From positions 62,001-126,000 of the forward strand of contig NZ_VJZP01000004.1 of the NCBI RefSeq assembly GCF_007097265.1: a stretch of 64,000 nucleotides of DNA. Direction: 5' to 3'. The notes below the pieces were generated by a model that saw only the letters and a list, made by a program, of their open reading frames with translations, did not search any database and was not told the origin of the DNA. This DNA comes from Flavobacterium gawalongense. Its GTDB lineage: Bacteria; Bacteroidota; Bacteroidia; Flavobacteriales; Flavobacteriaceae. Position numbers and translations under genes: made by a program. This document shows, one piece after another, positions 47,967 to 55,929 of this stretch. Position 1 is the stretch's first letter; the number at the start of each line of letters is the position of its first letter.

Positions 47967-49007
47967 CTATAAATCAATCACTTTCTTTTGGGCACTACTT
48001 TGAATCGCCGCTTCAATAATTTGCATGACATGAACTCCGTCCTGAGCAGTTACCGGCTCTGATATATCATTTGAAATAGAATTCCAAACCCCGTCAAAAA
48101 AATCATAATAATTGCCTTGAAGTGTTGGTACTTTGGCATTAAAAATATCGTTCTTGATTTCAGTATGTAAAGTGCCTTCTTTACTCTTAGGCTCTTTTCC
48201 CCAAGTGTCTAAATTTGGTTTTTTTCCAAGTTTTAAATCGTCTTCCTGCACATCGCCACGCGGTTTTAGGAAAGAACCTTTTTTACCATGAATCATATAA
48301 GACGGAATGGCCTCCCTGACAAAAAATCCCGCTTTCAATCGGACACGGAAATCAGGATAATACAGCAAAATATCTATATAATCATCTACCAAAGAATGTT
48401 CTCGCGTGATTCTAATATCAGCAAAAACGGATTCGGGCAAACCAAATAAACACAACGCCTGATCAATTAAATGAGGTCCTAAATCCTTTAGAATTCCTGC
48501 GCCGGAATTGGCAGTTTCTTTGTGTGACTTTGGACTCAAAAGTGGATTGTAACGGTCAAAATGGAATTCGGCTTCCACGATTTCACCCAACACTTTATCT
48601 GAAATGATTTTCTGAACAGTTTTGAAATCGCTGTCCCATCTTCTATTTTGGAAAACGGCTAGTTTCACTCCTCTTTCTTTGGCCAAAGCGGCTAATTCCT
48701 GAGCTTGGGCAACGGTTGTGGTAAATGCCTTTTCGACAATCGCGTGTTTTCCCGCAAGCAATACTTTTTTGGCATATTCATAATGCGTATCCACTGGCGT
48801 ATTAACAATCACTAAATCGACATCGTCTTCGAGTAAAGCCTCCATTGTGGCATAACTTTTAACCGAAGGATAATCCTCTCGTATCAATTTTTTACTTCTT
48901 TCCCATGAACCAAGCAGTTCAAATCCTTTATGAAATGATATAAACGGGGCGTGGAATACTTTTCCAGACATTCCGTAGGAAAGTAAAGCAGTTCTTATTT
49001 TTTGCAT
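47967..49007 (-). CDS. Gfo/Idh/MocA-family oxidoreductase
   Basis: The ATG at 49007 gives MQKIRTALLSYGMSGKVFHA, with the Rossmann G-x-S-G motif at the expected place; an in-frame start at 49061 adds 18 residues. The 346-residue protein has VDLVIVNTPVDTHYEYAKKVLLAGKHAIVEKAFTTT (EKP-like motif as EKA), the NRRWDSDF dimerisation strand and DLGPHLIDQAL with the catalytic His. It is NAD(P)-dependent, acting on sugar-like substrates. It is monocistronic. Weak repeats border it on both sides. Confidence 0.88.
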   Translation of the reverse strand: MQKIRTALLSYGMSGKVFHAPFISFHKGFELLGSWERSKKLIREDYPSVKSYATMEALLEDDVDLVIVNTPVDTHYEYAKKVLLAGKHAIVEKAFTTTVAQAQELAALAKERGVKLAVFQNRRWDSDFKTVQKIISDKVLGEIVEAEFHFDRYNPLLSPKSHKETANSGAGILKDLGPHLIDQALCLFGLPESVFADIRITREHSLVDDYIDILLYYPDFRVRLKAGFFVREAIPSYMIHGKKGSFLKPRGDVQEDDLKLGKKPNLDTWGKEPKSKEGTLHTEIKNDIFNAKVPTLQGNYYDFFDGVWNSISNDISEPVTAQDGVHVMQIIEAAIQSSAQKKVIDL

Positions 49008-49061
49008 GTACTGTTTTTTTAAGTCGAACACGAATTTATAACTTTTAATTTTAAAACTCAC

Positions 49062-49119
49062 ATGAACTTATATTCCTTATGCGGTTAAATTTTGAACCAT
49101 ATAAGGAATGTAAGTTCAT
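49062..49119. repeat. Dispersed 'ATATAAGAAATATAAG' inverted repeat, copy 2
   Basis: Arms at 49062-49086 (ATGAACTTATATTCCTTATG onward) and 49095-49119 (AACCATATAAGGAATGTAAG onward) pair with a few mismatches; same family as 43040-43111. Confidence 0.75.
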
Positions 49120-49257
49120 TGAAGAAATAGGCAGAATGATTGCTAATTAATTTTTGCTTGAAAATTTGGTGAAAAATAATTTCGTGTTAATTCGTGAAAT
49201 TCTATCTAATACCAAAGACAAATATAATATAGACCAATTATTTATCCTCACCCCCAA

Positions 49258-49278
49258 CCCCTCTCCAAAGGAGAGGGG
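49258..49278. repeat. CTCTCCAAAGGAGAG hairpin repeat, copy 3
   Basis: CCCCTCTCC-AAA-GGAGAGGGG with CTCACCCCCAA before it. The flanks are similar to those at 12333 and 15199. Confidence 0.75.
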
Positions 49279-49364
49279 AGTCGTTGGACTATATTATATT
49301 TTCCTTTGGTATAACTCTTTTCAACTGTTTGGTTAAGAATTCGAAATAGTATTATGGTTTATAA

Positions 49365-49431
49365 AATCTGCTGAATCTGCAAAATCTGCGTGCTAAAAAT
49401 TTTCACGCAGATTTTGCAGATTCAGCAGATT
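49365..49431 (-). terminator. Large perfect hairpin downstream of the OYE gene
   Basis: Arms of 28 bases (49365-49392 and 49404-49431) with core CTGAATCTGCAAAATCTGCG and an 11-base loop. It lies in the 49120-49554 gap, 124 bases past the OYE stop. It resembles the 'AATCTGC' intergenic repeats of flavobacteria and has no T-tract, so termination is possible rather than proven. Confidence 0.55.
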
Positions 49432-49554
49432 AATGTAGTAGAAAATTTATTTTTTATTGTCCTCTTTGATAAACCCATTTCATCACTGCGTATTTTCAGA
49501 GTTAGCAACTCTTTGTCTAAGTCCAACCACTTTCTTTAAATTCGTGTTTACATT

Positions 49555-50625
49555 TTATTTAATTTTTGCTCTATCGTATTGTTTGGGCCATTGAATATCC
49601 GCTTGAAGTTCCTGGGCGAATGTCAATCCTAAATTGGGGTTTCTAAGGGATTCTCTTGCGAACAAAACCAAATCCGCTTTTCCGGTTGCAATTATTTCTT
49701 CTGCCTGACCGGATGCTGTAATTAATCCAACGGCACCTGTCATTATTGCAGTTTCTTTTTTTATTCTTTCTGCAAAAGGAACTTGGTAACCAGGTCCTAA
49801 CGGAATTTGTTGGCGAGACACTAATCCTCCTGAAGAAACATCAATTAAATCAACTCCTTTTTCTTTTAGTATTTTCGAAAGCTGAACTGATTCTTTGATG
49901 TTCCAACCGCCATCCGCCCAATCCGTAGCAGAAATTCTAACAAACAAGGGCAAATTTTCCGGCCATTCCGATTGCACTGCTTCCACAATATCCAAAGTAA
50001 AACGGATTCGGTTTTCGAAACTTCCCCCATATTCGTCCGTTCTAAAATTAGACAAAGGTGAAAGAAACTGATGCAATAAATACCCGTGAGCCCCATGAAT
50101 TTCCAGTACTTGAAAACCCGCTTGAACGGCTCTTTTAGCAGTTGCTTTAAAATCGGAGATTACTTTTTGAATTCCCGATTGATCTAACGCGATTGGTGCT
50201 TTTTCATTATCATGATAGGCGACAGCACTTGGCGCCACCGTATCCCAACCGCCTTGGGTTTCATCTAATTTCCTGCCGCCTTCCCAAGGTGCAGCTGCAC
50301 TTGCTTTTCTCCCGGCATGCGCCAATTGGATTCCGGGAATTGAATTTTGACTCCCAATAAAACGATTAATCGCTTGCATCTTTTCGATTTGTTCGTCTTT
50401 CCAAAGTCCCAAATCACCGGGTGAAATTCTGCCTTCGGGAGAAACCGCAGTCGCTTCCTGAATAATTAATCCTGCACCTCCACTGGCACGACTGCCTAAA
50501 TGCACCAAATGCCAGTCATTGGCAAAACCATCAATTGCCGAATATTGGCACATGGGCGAAATAACAATTCTGTTTTTAAGGGTGGTGTTTTTTATTTGAA
50601 GTGGTGAAAATAACTGTGCTGCCAT
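49555..50625 (-). CDS. Old-yellow-enzyme family NADH:flavin oxidoreductase (YqjM-like)
   Basis: A 356-residue FMN-dependent ene-reductase. It has the SPMCQYSA...DWHLVHLGSRASGGAGLIIQEATAV N-terminus typical of the YqjM branch and QLAHAGRKAS (active-site His region). EIHGAHGYLLHQFLSPLSNFRTDEYGGSFENR and the C-terminal GKADLVLFAR strand complete it. It reduces activated C=C bonds with NAD(P)H and may act in oxidative-stress protection. It stands alone, with a repeat-rich gap upstream. Confidence 0.92.
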   Translation of the reverse strand: MAAQLFSPLQIKNTTLKNRIVISPMCQYSAIDGFANDWHLVHLGSRASGGAGLIIQEATAVSPEGRISPGDLGLWKDEQIEKMQAINRFIGSQNSIPGIQLAHAGRKASAAAPWEGGRKLDETQGGWDTVAPSAVAYHDNEKAPIALDQSGIQKVISDFKATAKRAVQAGFQVLEIHGAHGYLLHQFLSPLSNFRTDEYGGSFENRIRFTLDIVEAVQSEWPENLPLFVRISATDWADGGWNIKESVQLSKILKEKGVDLIDVSSGGLVSRQQIPLGPGYQVPFAERIKKETAIMTGAVGLITASGQAEEIIATGKADLVLFARESLRNPNLGLTFAQELQADIQWPKQYDRAKIK

Positions 50626-50741
50626 TTGTATGAAGTTTAATTTAAAAGTAAAATGATTTTTCTAAAAAAGTAGTCCGACAGGATTTATTTGAAAATAATA
50701 AACAGCATACTTTTGGTAAAAGCATATACTCCTTAATTTTA

Positions 50742-50814
50742 AACACATAAGAAATAAAAGTTCCTTAAAGTTTTAGCTTCATTATGGCTTATAGGAACTT
50801 CTATTTCTTATATG
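50742..50814. repeat. Dispersed 'ATATAAGAAATATAAG' inverted repeat, copy 3
   Basis: ACACATAAGAAATAAAAGTT and AACTTCTATTTCTTATATG form the arms; diverged relative to copies at 43040 and 49062. It lies between the OYE gene and rseP. Confidence 0.6.
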
Positions 50815-50963
50815 ATTTAAATTACACTTTACTGTTTCATAACATTTCCTGAAAAAGTAAAGTTAAGGGACATAACTGAAAGTAAAAATTGAAATTTCAA
50901 TTAATTAACAAACATTTAAAACTGTATCAAAGAATTATTACAAATTAAACAAATAGAAAACCT

Positions 50964-50971
50964 TACTTTTG
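50964..50971 (+). promoter_or_regulatory. -7 box (TACTTTTG) of rseP
   Basis: TACTTTTG fits TAnnTTTG, 28 bases before the ATG at 51000. No convincing -33 box is visible. Confidence 0.5.
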
Positions 50972-50999
50972 TGAGTTGTAAAAGAACTAAAATTAAAAA

Positions 51000-52343
51000 A
51001 TGGAAATAGTTATCAAGCTTTCTCAATTTTTATTGAGCTTATCATTACTTATTATACTTCACGAATTAGGACATTTTATTCCTGCAAAATTGTTTAAAAC
51101 CAGAGTCGAAAAATTTTACCTCTTTTTTGATGTTAAATACTCCCTTCTGAAAAAGAAAATTGGCGAAACCGAATACGGTATCGGTTGGTTGCCTTTGGGT
51201 GGTTATGTAAAAATTTCCGGAATGATTGACGAGAGTATGGACAAAGAGCAAATGGCATTGCCACCTCAGCCATGGGAATTTCGTTCTAAACCGGCTTGGC
51301 AACGTTTGATTATTATGCTTGGTGGTGTTACTGTGAATTTCATTTTGGCATTCCTAATTTACATCGGAATGGCATTTGCTTATGGCGATACCTACATTGC
51401 TAACTCCGATTTGAAAGACGGTCTTTTGATCGAAAATAAAGCCATGCAAAATGCAGGTTTCAAAACGGGTGACAGAATCATTTCTATAGATGGCGAAAAA
51501 GTAGCACGTTTTGATAATGGAATCAACGCCAAAGTAGTAATGGGAAAACAAATCCTTATTCAAAGAAATGGAATCGAGCAGTCTATCACAATGCCAAATG
51601 ATTTTGTGGATCAATTATCAAAATTTGAAAAAGCACCATTAGTATCTATCAGAATGCCATTTGTTATTGGAGCTGTTACTGCAGATTCTAAAAATACTGC
51701 TTTACAACCAAAAGATATCGTTATTGCTCTTAACGGTCAAAAAACAAAATATTTTGACGAAGCCAAAACAGTTTTGGAAAACAATAAAAACAAAACCATT
51801 AACGCCACTGTTTTAAGAAATCAAAAAGAAGTACAAGTTCCTGTTACCGTTTCTAAAGATGGTAAACTAGGGGTGCAAATTGGAGGTTTAGGAATGGAAT
51901 CTTTAGAAAAACTAGGCTATTACAAAATTAGCAAGCAGGAATTTGGACTTTTAGAATCTATTCCTGTAGGATTAGCAAAAGGAAAAGACCAATTAGTAGG
52001 GTACGGAAAACAGCTGAAAATGATTTTCAGTCCAAGTACCGGTGCTTACAAACAAGTAGGTGGTTTTAAAGCCATATTTGACATTTTTCCCAATACTTGG
52101 AGCTGGGAAGTTTTCTGGACGATCACCGCTTTGTTATCAATTATGCTTGGCGTAATGAACTTATTGCCTATTCCGGCACTTGATGGTGGCCATGTAATGT
52201 TTTTATTATATGAAATTGTAAGCGGTAAAAAACCAAGTGATAAATTCCTGGAGAATGCACAAATGGTTGGTTTCGTATTACTTATAACACTGTTACTATT
52301 TGCTAATGGAAACGACATTTACAAGGCAATTCTTGGGAAGTAA
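51000..52343 (+). CDS. rseP: Site-2 intramembrane metalloprotease (RseP-type)
   Basis: A 447-residue membrane protein. The first segment contains the zinc motif HELGHF (His21, Glu22, His25). It is followed by a membrane-re-entrant region (GGYVKISGM), another segment (LIIMLGGVTVNFILAFLIY), and two PDZ-like periplasmic domains (about 130-340). The last segments contain NLLPIPALDGGHVMF, which supplies the third zinc ligand. It cleaves membrane-bound anti-sigma factors and signal-peptide remnants. The order and length fit RseP. It ends before the tRNA-Asn gene. Confidence 0.95.
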   Translation: MEIVIKLSQFLLSLSLLIILHELGHFIPAKLFKTRVEKFYLFFDVKYSLLKKKIGETEYGIGWLPLGGYVKISGMIDESMDKEQMALPPQPWEFRSKPAWQRLIIMLGGVTVNFILAFLIYIGMAFAYGDTYIANSDLKDGLLIENKAMQNAGFKTGDRIISIDGEKVARFDNGINAKVVMGKQILIQRNGIEQSITMPNDFVDQLSKFEKAPLVSIRMPFVIGAVTADSKNTALQPKDIVIALNGQKTKYFDEAKTVLENNKNKTINATVLRNQKEVQVPVTVSKDGKLGVQIGGLGMESLEKLGYYKISKQEFGLLESIPVGLAKGKDQLVGYGKQLKMIFSPSTGAYKQVGGFKAIFDIFPNTWSWEVFWTITALLSIMLGVMNLLPIPALDGGHVMFLLYEIVSGKKPSDKFLENAQMVGFVLLITLLLFANGNDIYKAILGK

Positions 52344-52481
52344 AAAAAATTGAAAAAAGTTTTATTTTTGCTTGCAGAAATCAAATTAAGCCCTATCTTT
52401 GCACCGCTTTACAAGTGAAACACACTTCACTAATAAGCACACAAAAACGTTCATTCCTTACCAGAATAAAAATATACAGTT

Positions 52482-52555
52482 TCCTTCTTAGCTCAGTTGG
52501 TTAGAGCATCTGACTGTTAATCAGAGGGTCCTTGGTTCGAGCCCAAGAGAGGGAG
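52482..52555 (+). tRNA. tRNA-Asn (anticodon GTT)
   Basis: A 74-base cloverleaf. Acceptor arms TCCTTCT and AGAGGGA pair with one G-T. D-arm is AGCTCAGTTGGTTAGAGC, anticodon stem TCTGA/TCAGA with GTT at 52516-52518, and T-arm CTTGG-TTCGAGC-CCAAG. The discriminator base is G. CCA is not encoded. An integrase gene starts 230 bases downstream, so its 3' end is a likely attachment site. Confidence 0.96.
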
Positions 52556-52561
52556 CTTTTT

Positions 52562-52593
52562 AAAAAGACTTTACAGTGATGTAAGGTCTTTTT
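52562..52593 (+). terminator. Terminator of tRNA-Asn
   Basis: AAAAAGACTTTACA and TGTAAGGTCTTTTT pair around GTGA with one G-T, followed by T residues, 7 bases after the tRNA. Confidence 0.8.
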
Positions 52594-52786
52594 TGTTTTA
52601 AAGCGATAGTGAAAGCGGGACTTCACGATGTTTTATTATAAAATGGAAATTTTCTCATTTGACAACTTTGACAGGTTTTTTGATAAAAAAAGGTACCCAT
52701 TGCGGTACCCATCTAAAATCTCGAGGTACCCATTTTAAAATTCCGAATTGTTATGCCAATTGTTTAACTCAAAATCAATTGGAAAC

Positions 52787-53992
52787 ATGCACCAAGAAAA
52801 AATCACAATTCTGTTTGTAATTAGCGCAAACAAGACTAATCAAAAAGGATTATGCCCTCTTAATTGTAGAATCACTCTTAACAAAGAACGCAAACAATTC
52901 ACTACAGGACTTTTTGTAAACCCAAACTACTGGGAGAATAAACTTCAAAAAGTCAACACTCAAGATGCCAACTACAAATTTATTAATGCTCAAATAGAGC
53001 AAATTCAAATCAAGATAAACAACATCGCATTAGTTTTTCAACTACAAGGTGCAGATTGTACTCTTGATAACATCTATAATAAATACATTGGCGTAGAAAT
53101 CAAAAAGAAGGAATATGTCCTCTCCTATTACAAACAGTATCTTTCCAAAATTAAAAAACTCGTAGGATTAGAAATTAAAGACAACACCTATGATAAATTT
53201 GTTTACGTGGGAAACCATTTGGAAGCATTCCTCAAATGGAAATTTAAAAAAACAGATTTTCCTCTAGAAGAATTGAGCCTACAGTTTCTTGACGATTTTG
53301 ACTACTATTTAAAGACCGAGAAGAAACAAGAGCAAATCACCATCAACAAAACCATTCAAAGGCTTAGAGCACCTATTAAACAAGCCATTTCAGAAGGCTA
53401 TTTAGATAGAGATCCATTTATACTTCACAAATCCAAAACAGTCCGTAAAACCGTTATATTCCTTAGCACAGAAGAACTCAAAACCCTTGAAGAAGCCGTA
53501 TTGCAACAAAAAAGATTAAGCACCATTCAAGACCTATTCATTTTCTGTTGTTACACAGGTTTGGCGTATTATGAAATGGCTAATCTTGAGAAACAGAACA
53601 TCCAAATAGGTTTCGACGGGATTAATTGGATTCAGATGAAACGTGAAAAAACACAACGCCAAATCTCTATTCCAATTCTTCCAAAAGCACAAGAAATCAT
53701 TGAGAAATACTCAACCGATAGTAACCACATATTCCCACCAATAAGCAATCAAAAATTCAACTCTTATCTCAAGGAAATTTCAGCTATAACTGGAATTGAA
53801 AAAAGATTGACGCACCACATTGCTAGGAAAACGTTTGCATCTACTGTCTTACTTTACAATGATGTCCCAATGGAAATTGTATCAGAACTACTGGGTCATT
53901 CTAACATGGTTATTACACAGGAAAGTTATGGGAAGGTAGTGCAGAAGAAAGTGAGTGAGGCAATAAAAAATCTTATTGTCAAATTGAAATAG
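52787..53992 (+). CDS. int: Tyrosine-type site-specific integrase
   Basis: The ATG at 52787 gives MHQEKITILFVISANKTNQK (401 residues), the usual beginning of Bacteroidota integrases; an upstream in-frame ATG at 52748 adds 13 residues. An N-terminal Arm-DNA-binding domain is followed by a core-binding domain (about 100-215) and the catalytic domain. The catalytic residues are His344-x-x-Arg347 (HHIARKTFA), His371 (LLGHSN) and the nucleophile Tyr381 (ESYGKV). The first catalytic arginine position reads TGLAYYE, the form usual in this phylum. It probably integrates this element at tRNA-Asn. Confidence 0.92.
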   Translation: MHQEKITILFVISANKTNQKGLCPLNCRITLNKERKQFTTGLFVNPNYWENKLQKVNTQDANYKFINAQIEQIQIKINNIALVFQLQGADCTLDNIYNKYIGVEIKKKEYVLSYYKQYLSKIKKLVGLEIKDNTYDKFVYVGNHLEAFLKWKFKKTDFPLEELSLQFLDDFDYYLKTEKKQEQITINKTIQRLRAPIKQAISEGYLDRDPFILHKSKTVRKTVIFLSTEELKTLEEAVLQQKRLSTIQDLFIFCCYTGLAYYEMANLEKQNIQIGFDGINWIQMKREKTQRQISIPILPKAQEIIEKYSTDSNHIFPPISNQKFNSYLKEISAITGIEKRLTHHIARKTFASTVLLYNDVPMEIVSELLGHSNMVITQESYGKVVQKKVSEAIKNLIVKLK

Positions 53993-54055
53993 AATAACAT
54001 CCTGATTTAACAAAAGTTGTTGTTGGTCAGGATATTTCTATTAGAAGATTGTCGA

Positions 54056-54265
54056 TTATTTAAAAAGTTCTATTACATCAACTTCTAAAGCTTTGGAAAC
54101 TATTTCTAAGGTCGAAAGCGTTGCATTGGCTCTTCCTGCTTCTAATCTGGACATATTACTCTTCTCAAAGTTGCACTTGGCAGCCAAATCTTGTTGAGAC
54201 AAATTTTTCTCAATCCTGATTTCCTGAATACGTTTACCAACCTTTATTTGTAAAGAATTTCCCAA
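54056..54265 (-). CDS. XRE-family HTH regulator (69 aa)
   Basis: A 69-residue protein consisting almost only of the HTH_3 domain: VGKRIQEIRIEKNLSQQDLAAKCNFEKSNMSRLEAGRANATLSTLEIVSKALEV is visible in overlapping parts, with SQQDLAAKC and EKSNMSRLE as helices 2 and 3. The only upstream start is TTG. The gene is read leftward away from the integrase end. Its own leader has an inverted repeat TTATCAT-TT-ATGATAA at 54273-54288. It is likely a regulator of integration or mobility genes, which is inference from location. Confidence 0.75.
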   Translation of the reverse strand: MGNSLQIKVGKRIQEIRIEKNLSQQDLAAKCNFEKSNMSRLEAGRANATLSTLEIVSKALEVDVIELFK

Positions 54266-54272
54266 ATCTAAA

Positions 54273-54288
54273 TTATCATTTATGATAA
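54273..54288. promoter_or_regulatory. Operator-like inverted repeat upstream of the XRE gene
   Basis: Seven-base arms TTATCAT and ATGATAA separated by two bases, with a related TTATCATAAAAGATAA at about 54321-54336. Between them TATATTTG (54303-54310) fits a plus-strand -7 box, but no plus-strand gene follows in 54300-54506. A lost target gene is possible. Confidence 0.45.
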
Positions 54289-54506
54289 GTCAAAATTTGT
54301 TCTATATTTGTTTAATGTGGTTATCATAAAAGATAACTGTGTTTTATTTTATAGAATGAGGAAACCCGTAATGAAATGATTTTGAAAAAAAATTGCTTTG
54401 CCAACAAATCACTAAAAGTGGGTATTGTGTATGGGAAGTAATACGCGTTCCTTTGTTAGCAATGGACACTCGTGAAAGTAGTATAGGTTTGTTTTGAATT
54501 TAAAAT

Positions 54507-54740
54507 TTAAGGAGTGTCAAAAAGGAATAATTGAGAAATATCGATTTTTAAGGTTTTGGAAATAGCATACAAGGTTGTAACAGAAGTATTAATAACGCCT
54601 CTTTCAATTCTGCTGATTTGGGAAATTTCGACACCTAGTTCATTTGCAAGCTGTTCTTGAGTAAAACCCTTTGCTAATCTAGCTAAACGGAGATTTTTTC
54701 CAAAGCTTATTAAAATAGTATTTCTGTCTAGATTATCCAC
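54507..54740 (-). CDS. XRE-family HTH regulator, paralogue 1 (77 aa)
   Basis: A 77-residue protein: a single HTH_3 domain LRLARLAKGFTQEQLANELG and ISQISRIERGVINTSVTTLY, with a short tail ending LFLFDTP. The start is GTG. It is divergent from the secreted-protein gene at 54892 and shares a leader with the paralogue at 55607. The palindrome TAGGCAAATTTGCCTA lies between this gene and its divergent neighbour. It is very probably a repressor of that neighbour and possibly of itself. Confidence 0.8.
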   Translation of the reverse strand: MDNLDRNTILISFGKNLRLARLAKGFTQEQLANELGVEISQISRIERGVINTSVTTLYAISKTLKIDISQLFLFDTP

Positions 54741-54766
54741 GAAATAAAATTCGTTGAATAAGTTAT

Positions 54767-54796
54767 TTTGTTAATAGGCAAATTTGCCTACTTTTG
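54767..54796 (+). promoter_or_regulatory. Promoter with embedded palindromic operator, module 1
   Basis: TTTG (54767-54770), 18 bases, TACTTTTG (54789-54796). The spacer contains the perfect palindrome TAGGCAAATTTGCCTA (54775-54790), which overlaps the first two bases of the -7 box. A DNA-binding protein here would block polymerase. The divergent XRE gene is the obvious candidate. Confidence 0.7.
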
Positions 54797-54891
54797 AATA
54801 AATAAAATTGGAGCTTAGAAACTAAAAAAAAAACGGGACGTAACAGTTAAACTAAAACCAAAAAATGTAACCAAAACAAATCGAAATACTT

Positions 54892-55296
54892 ATGAAAAAA
54901 TTATTTTTAATAATGTTTTTTTTTATGACCACTTTTTCATTTTCACAATCAAATGATAATTTCACATACTTATGTACAGTTTCAGATAATAAAGAATCAG
55001 AGTATTACTTTTATATTGAAAAAGTAAACTATAATTCCAAAGAAGTTTGGATAAAAAAAATCGAACCGGAGAAAACTGTAAAAAATAAAAAAGGTAAATA
55101 TATTAAAACTGGAGGTAAAGAGATTTTGCAGTTTATGTCTATAAACTGTTCAGAATACGAATTCGATGTGAAACAAACTATTTCTTATGATAGAAATGGA
55201 AATGTAATTAAAAATGATACGAGTCAAAATTATGGTAATAAAGTAGTTCCAGGTTCTGTAATGGCAGGAATATTTGAAGGTGTTTGTTCAGAATAG
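54892..55296 (+). CDS. Secreted protein of unknown function, XRE-module 1 target
   Basis: A 134-residue protein with a signal peptide (MKKLFLIMFFFMTTFSFSQS). The mature part is small, basic and beta-rich (YLCTVSDNKESEYYFYIEKVN, KEILQFMSINCSEYEFDVKQ), with three cysteines, one in the penultimate block GVCSE. The arrangement resembles surface-adhesin-E-like small exported proteins, but I do not claim the family. The promoter overlaps a palindrome. Confidence 0.65.
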   Translation: MKKLFLIMFFFMTTFSFSQSNDNFTYLCTVSDNKESEYYFYIEKVNYNSKEVWIKKIEPEKTVKNKKGKYIKTGGKEILQFMSINCSEYEFDVKQTISYDRNGNVIKNDTSQNYGNKVVPGSVMAGIFEGVCSE

Positions 55297-55380
55297 TTAT
55301 TCAAAATGCTTTTCTTCTGAAAATCAGAAAAGCAAAAAAATTTGTAAATATTATTAAAAATTTAAATTGAACACTAATAA

Positions 55381-55530
55381 AGCAACATAAAAATCGTCTT
55401 AAAGAAACTGTATTTACAAGCATATGATCTATTAACTGGTTCTGAAAAAATTGTTTCCCTGACAAAAGATGAATTGGTAGTGGTAAATCAATACAATGAT
55501 GACGAATTAAAATATTTTAAACGATTGTAA
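55381..55530 (+). other. Short open stretch, possible gene remnant
   Basis: The plus-strand frame ending at TAA 55528 reads KKLYLQAYDLLTGSEKIVSL and continues to YNDDELKYFKRL with no ATG start; only ATA/ATC-type codons are available. It follows the secreted protein gene. It could be a decayed fragment or a gene with a non-standard start. Support is weak. Confidence 0.3.
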
Positions 55531-55606
55531 ATAAAAGATATTTGATTACGGTAAACCGTAAAACAAATCAAATTCAATAAATTAAATTTGGCTAGAATTC
55601 AGAATA

Positions 55607-55840
55607 TTAGTTTGCATCAAAAACAAAGAATTCAGAAATATCAACATTTAAAACTTTAGAAATTGAATAAAGGGTTGTAATAGAGGTGTTAATCACGCCT
55701 CTTTCAATTCTACTAATTTGAGAAATCTCAACACCGAGTTCATTTGCAAGTTTTTCTTGGGTGAACCCTTTTGCTAAACGGAGTTGACGAAGATTAGCTC
55801 CAAAAGTAATTAATATGCTTTTTTTATCTTGATTATTCAC
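55607..55840 (-). CDS. XRE-family HTH regulator, paralogue 2 (77 aa)
   Basis: I place the start at the GTG at 55840, matching the start used in the paralogue at 54740 (GTG-x-AAT-x-x-GA leader); a longer frame to 55948 overlaps the divergent gene's start. The 77-residue protein (KGFTQEKLANELGVEISQIS; RIERGVINTSITTLYSISK) is strongly similar to paralogue 1, ending EFFVFDAN. It is divergent from the DUF4919 gene and controls a similar palindrome-bearing leader. It most likely represses its neighbour. Confidence 0.78.
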   Translation of the reverse strand: MNNQDKKSILITFGANLRQLRLAKGFTQEKLANELGVEISQISRIERGVINTSITTLYSISKVLNVDISEFFVFDAN

Positions 55841-55874
55841 GAAATAAAATTCGTAGAATAAACCAATTATACAG

Positions 55875-55896
55875 TAGGCAAATTTGCTTATATTTG
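55875..55896 (+). promoter_or_regulatory. Promoter with embedded operator, module 2
   Basis: TAGGCAAATTTGCTTA (55875-55890) is one base from the perfect palindrome in module 1, and joins directly to the -7 box TATATTTG (55889-55896). It occupies exactly the same place relative to the box. The -33 TTTG is not conserved here. The ATG of the DUF4919 gene is at 55930. Confidence 0.65.
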
Positions 55897-55929
55897 AAAA
55901 ACTTTTAAAAAATAAATATTTAAAACGAT

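Noticed and set aside
53540..53600. Missing first catalytic arginine in the integrase (TGLAYYE)
   Set aside because: This form is usual in Bacteroidota integrases; the other catalytic residues are present, so it is not taken as a defect.
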